Source: Mugil cephalus
Lineage: Eukaryota > Chordata > Actinopteri > Mugiliformes > Mugilidae
Direction of reading: 5' to 3'
Assembly (NCBI RefSeq): GCF_022458985.1
Contig: NC_061778.1
Span: forward strand, 8,449,501 to 8,513,500
Length of the DNA stretch: 64,000 bases
Below, one piece after another: positions 60,353 through 64,000 of this stretch (the first letter of the stretch is position 1; the number at the start of each line of letters is the position of its first letter). A program made the translations under genes and the position numbers. The notes below the pieces were generated by a model that was given only the letters and a program-made list of their open reading frames with translations, was not told where the DNA came from and did no database searches.

Positions 60353-61767
60353 GACAATACATAAGAACCGAACAATAGCAGTGGAGCAGCACTTTGTGAC
60401 ATCCCTGTGCGTCAGTACATTTTTAGGAAGTACTTGAGTTTGATATTTCCCCTCCAGAAGATTTATAATCCACTTTGTTTCAGAATTTATTATACCCGTA
60501 CCACTCTTTTCATGCTGCTTTGAGCACGGTTTTGGAGAGAAAAAAAAAAAAAAAGGCTTATGTTACATCCTGTGAGATTTATGGAAATGACAACACCTTT
60601 CTGTGAAAGCCACCTGTCTGGCAATTCAGCCGCAATTAAAGCCAGGTGCACGATGAATCCCCAGGTGATATGAGTGAAGTGCAACCCCCACCCTTCAAAC
60701 TTTAGGATTTAATGAAGCAAAGATTAAATACTGTGTATGACGCCTGAGGTTAAAGAGTTCAGTTACTGCTTACCTTAGATAACCTCTTAAAAATGTTGAA
60801 TATTGTTATATTGTTGCTTATGTTCTAGATATTTCATTAATATCAGTATTTCTATCTTATCTTTTCACACAGTTGGAGGTAGCTGTGTAGCCTGAGGTTT
60901 GTTGTTACCGTACTGTAACAAATTTGTGAAGGCATATAGAGAAGAATAATAGATTTCAGAATTAATCTTTTCAAGAGCTACACCTGATCTATTTCTGACT
61001 GTTCAGACTATAATTTCCTCTTCAGTAGCTGCTTCCCAATTATCTGCCCTACATTATAGTACCGCAGGTTAATGTATCTCTGCTGAATTTCCCCTAATGT
61101 ATCTGGCTGTGCGCTGAAATCAGTGGAAAAATACCCTACAGATTAATAAATAATAGGGTTTGTTTTAAGCAAACAGCCTGAGTCGTAGAGTGGAAGATTT
61201 TCTCCCACTGTGAGTATCATGTAACATATGAGTCATGCTGTCAGGCTGAAAGATGTTCTTTGCTCATTCCTTATTATTATGCTGTTAACTTTTGCTTTTT
61301 TCATCTATAAATGCAGTCTGGGCACATCTGCAGCAAATCGCAACAACAAATAGAGCCGCATATTTGTTTGATTCGATGCATTTCCATTCCAGTCCTGTTT
61401 GTTGGTTAGACTTGTTAACGCTTCTCTTCTACACTGTGTCCTTTTGAAAAATGTCACATTCTTATACGTGTGCAGCATATGCTTCCCTTTAACGCTACCG
61501 AATTAAAGCAGGGAGACCTAATTTGCACTGTCAGATAAATACCAGACCACTTTTGTGTTTGCAAACGAGATGACGTTCTTTGATGGGCGGGGCTTAGCTG
61601 GAGGCAGAACAGTCCACAAGATTGGCAAAATTGATGAATTGATGAATGAACATGCCAGCAACCTCTACCATATCTGACAACAACAATACATAGCCTGGCC
61701 AATCCTGACCGTATCACCTGACTTTGCTAATGAGATCATTTCTACCACAAGAGGGCGCTGTAAGCTA

Positions 61768-62716
61768 CTGTCATACAGAGCCGTATATTAGAGAGTCTGA
61801 GCTATTCCGCTATGCTGATTGGTTCTGAGCTGGTCACGTGTTTCTTGGCCGCGACGTTAGATACATCTAACCAATATTCACCCATAGAGAAGTGGCAGTA
61901 ACGAAGAATAAAATTGAATTAAAAGGTAAAACATGGATGAAGAAAACACGGGGGAAACTCCACCGTTTCCCCAGTGGAAAAAAACGGAGAAAGTTATGGG
62001 AGCAGAAGATTTAAAGGAAGAACTGGATGTCAACTGATTTCTATATATTATGTGAGGTAAATGTCAATTTCTCTTCTGTTAAGATTTTATATAGAAAAAA
62101 TTAAAGTCCAAAAATTGTTCAACACAGTTGAAGCTAACCAAGCCTTATGCTAGCTAGTTATCTAGACTAAAGGCTTCGAAAAATAACAGCTACCGTCATA
62201 TATACTGTGAAACCCATGTGTACATGTAATTTATGTCCAGGTAGATAGACAAATTTAACTGATACGTAAGTTTCCCTCGGTTACTACTAAGTTTTTTTTA
62301 TGGCTAGCGTGCTAATGTTATAATTATAATACTCAATAACAGTAAGATTATTTTCATTTTCACCATTTCTGAGTATTTTAAAACTTTTAACTGCAATAGA
62401 TGAACACAGGATAGACTGAGGAGAAGGTAAACATGGCTCCATGACTGACGAGGCACTTGGGCTACAAAGCATTTTACAGGCTAATTTAAAATATTTAAAG
62501 TAAGTAGACGCTGGGATATTTAAGTGAGGGCCTTTTAAATATTGACAGACGTTGGCAATAACATTTATAGGCCCGTTAATGGTGAAAATAAGCGATTTAT
62601 TTCGACATAGCACATCCGGCCCACAGAGTTACACCGTCTTCCCTCCGAGGTATCAAACATGGCGTCCATGATTTGAGTTGGCCAGACTCTCTCTAATGTG
62701 CGGCTCTGCTGTCAAA
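61768..62716. mobile_element. hAT-like DNA transposon with TIRs and 8-bp target duplication
   Basis: The element is 61776-62708 (933 bp). Left end CAGAGCCGTATATTAGAGAG and the right end, whose reverse complement starts CAGAGCCGCACATTAGAGAG, form an inverted repeat of about 28 bp. It is flanked by CTGTCATA (61768-61775) and CTGTCAAA (62709-62716), an 8-bp duplication with one mismatch. The interior has only a 34-codon frame (61933-62037, MDEENTGETPPFPQWKK...), so it is non-autonomous. Confidence 0.85.
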
Positions 62717-64000
62717 CCTTGCTGGAACACTTTAATGGAATTGAGCCATAATGGCAACCACGTCAAATTGTCCAAGCAGCTTACCATTTGAAGGTGTTTA
62801 CTGACCATCAACCCTGTGCATATTCAACATCCTGCAGATGTGCATGTGTTTGATATTTGGTGTTTGCTTCTGGCCCCCTGATAAAAGCAAGTCCATTATT
62901 CACTTCTTCCTCTTGGCTCTGTTTTGATGTCTTATGCTAAATGCTAGAGGATATCTGTTTCTATCGGCTGAGCGGATTGTATGGAGCAGGTTTGTTTTGA
63001 CAGCAGCTCCACACGGGAGCTGATAAAAATGTATTTATAAAAGAACACCTTTAAAATAGTGAGATAAAGGCAGGGTCACCGAACGCCTTAAAATGCACCT
63101 GTCTGAAATCGATTGGTCAGATGTTTTAGTAGGAAGCGCAGCGCTGCTACAACATGCACGTCACAAAGTTAGAGAACCTTACCTGCATACAAACAGGTAG
63201 AGCAGGTACAACTTGTGATTGCAATGGAGCAGCTTGAGTAATGGACGCTGCCGGACGACCGTTTCAACCAGCTGCAGGCTTCTGTTTAAACGTCACAGCA
63301 AGTAGATAATGGAAAGGAAGAGATGAAAGAAGGACGGGATGAATCACGAGCAACCTTGCGCTGTGTTCCTGCTCTGAAGTAAAGCTTTTTTAGATACTTA
63401 CAGGTTTCCTTTGAACACAGCCCAGTGAAGTGCTGGGCTTCACTCCCTCTCTTTTCCATAACTTGTATGTTCAGTTTCAAAAGACGTGCTGTTTGGGGTT
63501 TGCATCCTTTGATTTTGCAGACAAAAGCAATGTGATCAGAGTGACTGATGAATTATCAAGTGCGTTTTTTTTTTTTTTTTTTTTTTTGGTCAGGGATTTT
63601 GTTTGAACACTGAAACTGAATTTCAGCATGTCCATTTAATGAGGAGGACGCCTTGAATCTAGTTTGTGAAATGTAGATTGATATACCGCTGGAAAATGCG
63701 TTTCACTCCTCTATTAAAACTAATAATTCAACACTTCAATTGGAAGTGAAGAGAGCAAGCGATAATCATAATCCGACTACCATGGAGAGGAAACATTCTT
63801 GTAAATGATCAAAGCAACATATTTATGAACTACTCCAGCGTCAGCAGGAGGTTGTTGGGGTGGATAGGGGGTGAACAAAACATGCAACTTTCACAGCAGA
63901 GGTTTTGTTGTCTAAACTTAACCAAACTTTCTTTGTTTGGATGCAACAGACAACCAACTTTAGTGTTTGACCCAGGTTAGGTTAATACTATGATTTTATG
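62717..64000. other. Right-most part, no gene recognised
   Basis: Presumed intron of the gene starting at 53130. It contains a T run at 63566-63588. No supported exon or repeat family otherwise. Confidence 0.4.

Larger units (their letters stand above)
53387..61775. other. Putative first intron of the downstream gene
   Basis: No exon could be supported on either strand. It contains a degenerate teleost repeat (55935-56060), transposon-like sequence at about 57730-58670, an A run near 57706-57718, T runs near 55072-55083 and 60331-60352, and an imperfect hairpin at 59049-59101. It is called an intron only by inference from the candidate exon at 53130. Confidence 0.4.

Noticed and set aside
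1..64000. Prokaryotic-type systems (operons, CRISPR, phage, toxin-antitoxin)
   Set aside because: Gene structure and repeats are clearly vertebrate. No such feature is present.

Overview
The window is vertebrate nuclear DNA, most probably from a teleost fish. The evidence is multi-exon genes with GT/AG introns, four gene loci matching vertebrate families, compact introns in two of them, and scattered fish-type DNA transposons, microsatellites and homopolymer runs. Nothing prokaryotic, viral or CRISPR-like was seen. No new multi-gene system is visible. The points of interest are gene arrangement, splicing, transposon and intron-structure features.

Layout. (1) Positions 1-26003 are read as the large first intron of nucleoredoxin (nxn, minus strand). 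Only its first coding exon (26004-26312) lies in the window, and later exons should lie left of position 1. This intron holds several mobile-element copies, one unexplained open frame (2730-3095), microsatellites and a long polypurine tract. (2) A complete four-exon txndc17 (TRP14) gene lies on the minus strand at 27821-29231, in tandem with nxn. (3) A divergent promoter of about 0.7 kb separates txndc17 from a complete 18-exon kiaa0753 (moonraker/OFIP) gene on the plus strand, 29934-47499. Its splice phases all agree and give 897 codons plus a stop. Intron 16 (5.8 kb) contains old internal duplications. (4) Positions 47500-52500 are intergenic and hold an inverted pair of one transposon family. 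(5) A CpG-rich region (about 52540-53230) carries a candidate first coding exon of only 25 nt (53130-53154). By gene order it is probably pitpnm3, and its first intron would run to the end of the window.

How the genes relate. nxn and txndc17 both encode thioredoxin-fold redox proteins. kiaa0753 encodes a centriole and centriolar-satellite protein, and shares its promoter region with txndc17 but not its biochemical role. The block txndc17-kiaa0753-pitpnm3 matches the human 17p13 order and orientation. nxn is about 1.5 kb from txndc17 here but megabases away in human.

Limits. Exons were joined by reading splice sites and comparing with remembered family features. No database search was run. 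Transposon family names and conserved-element suggestions are tentative.
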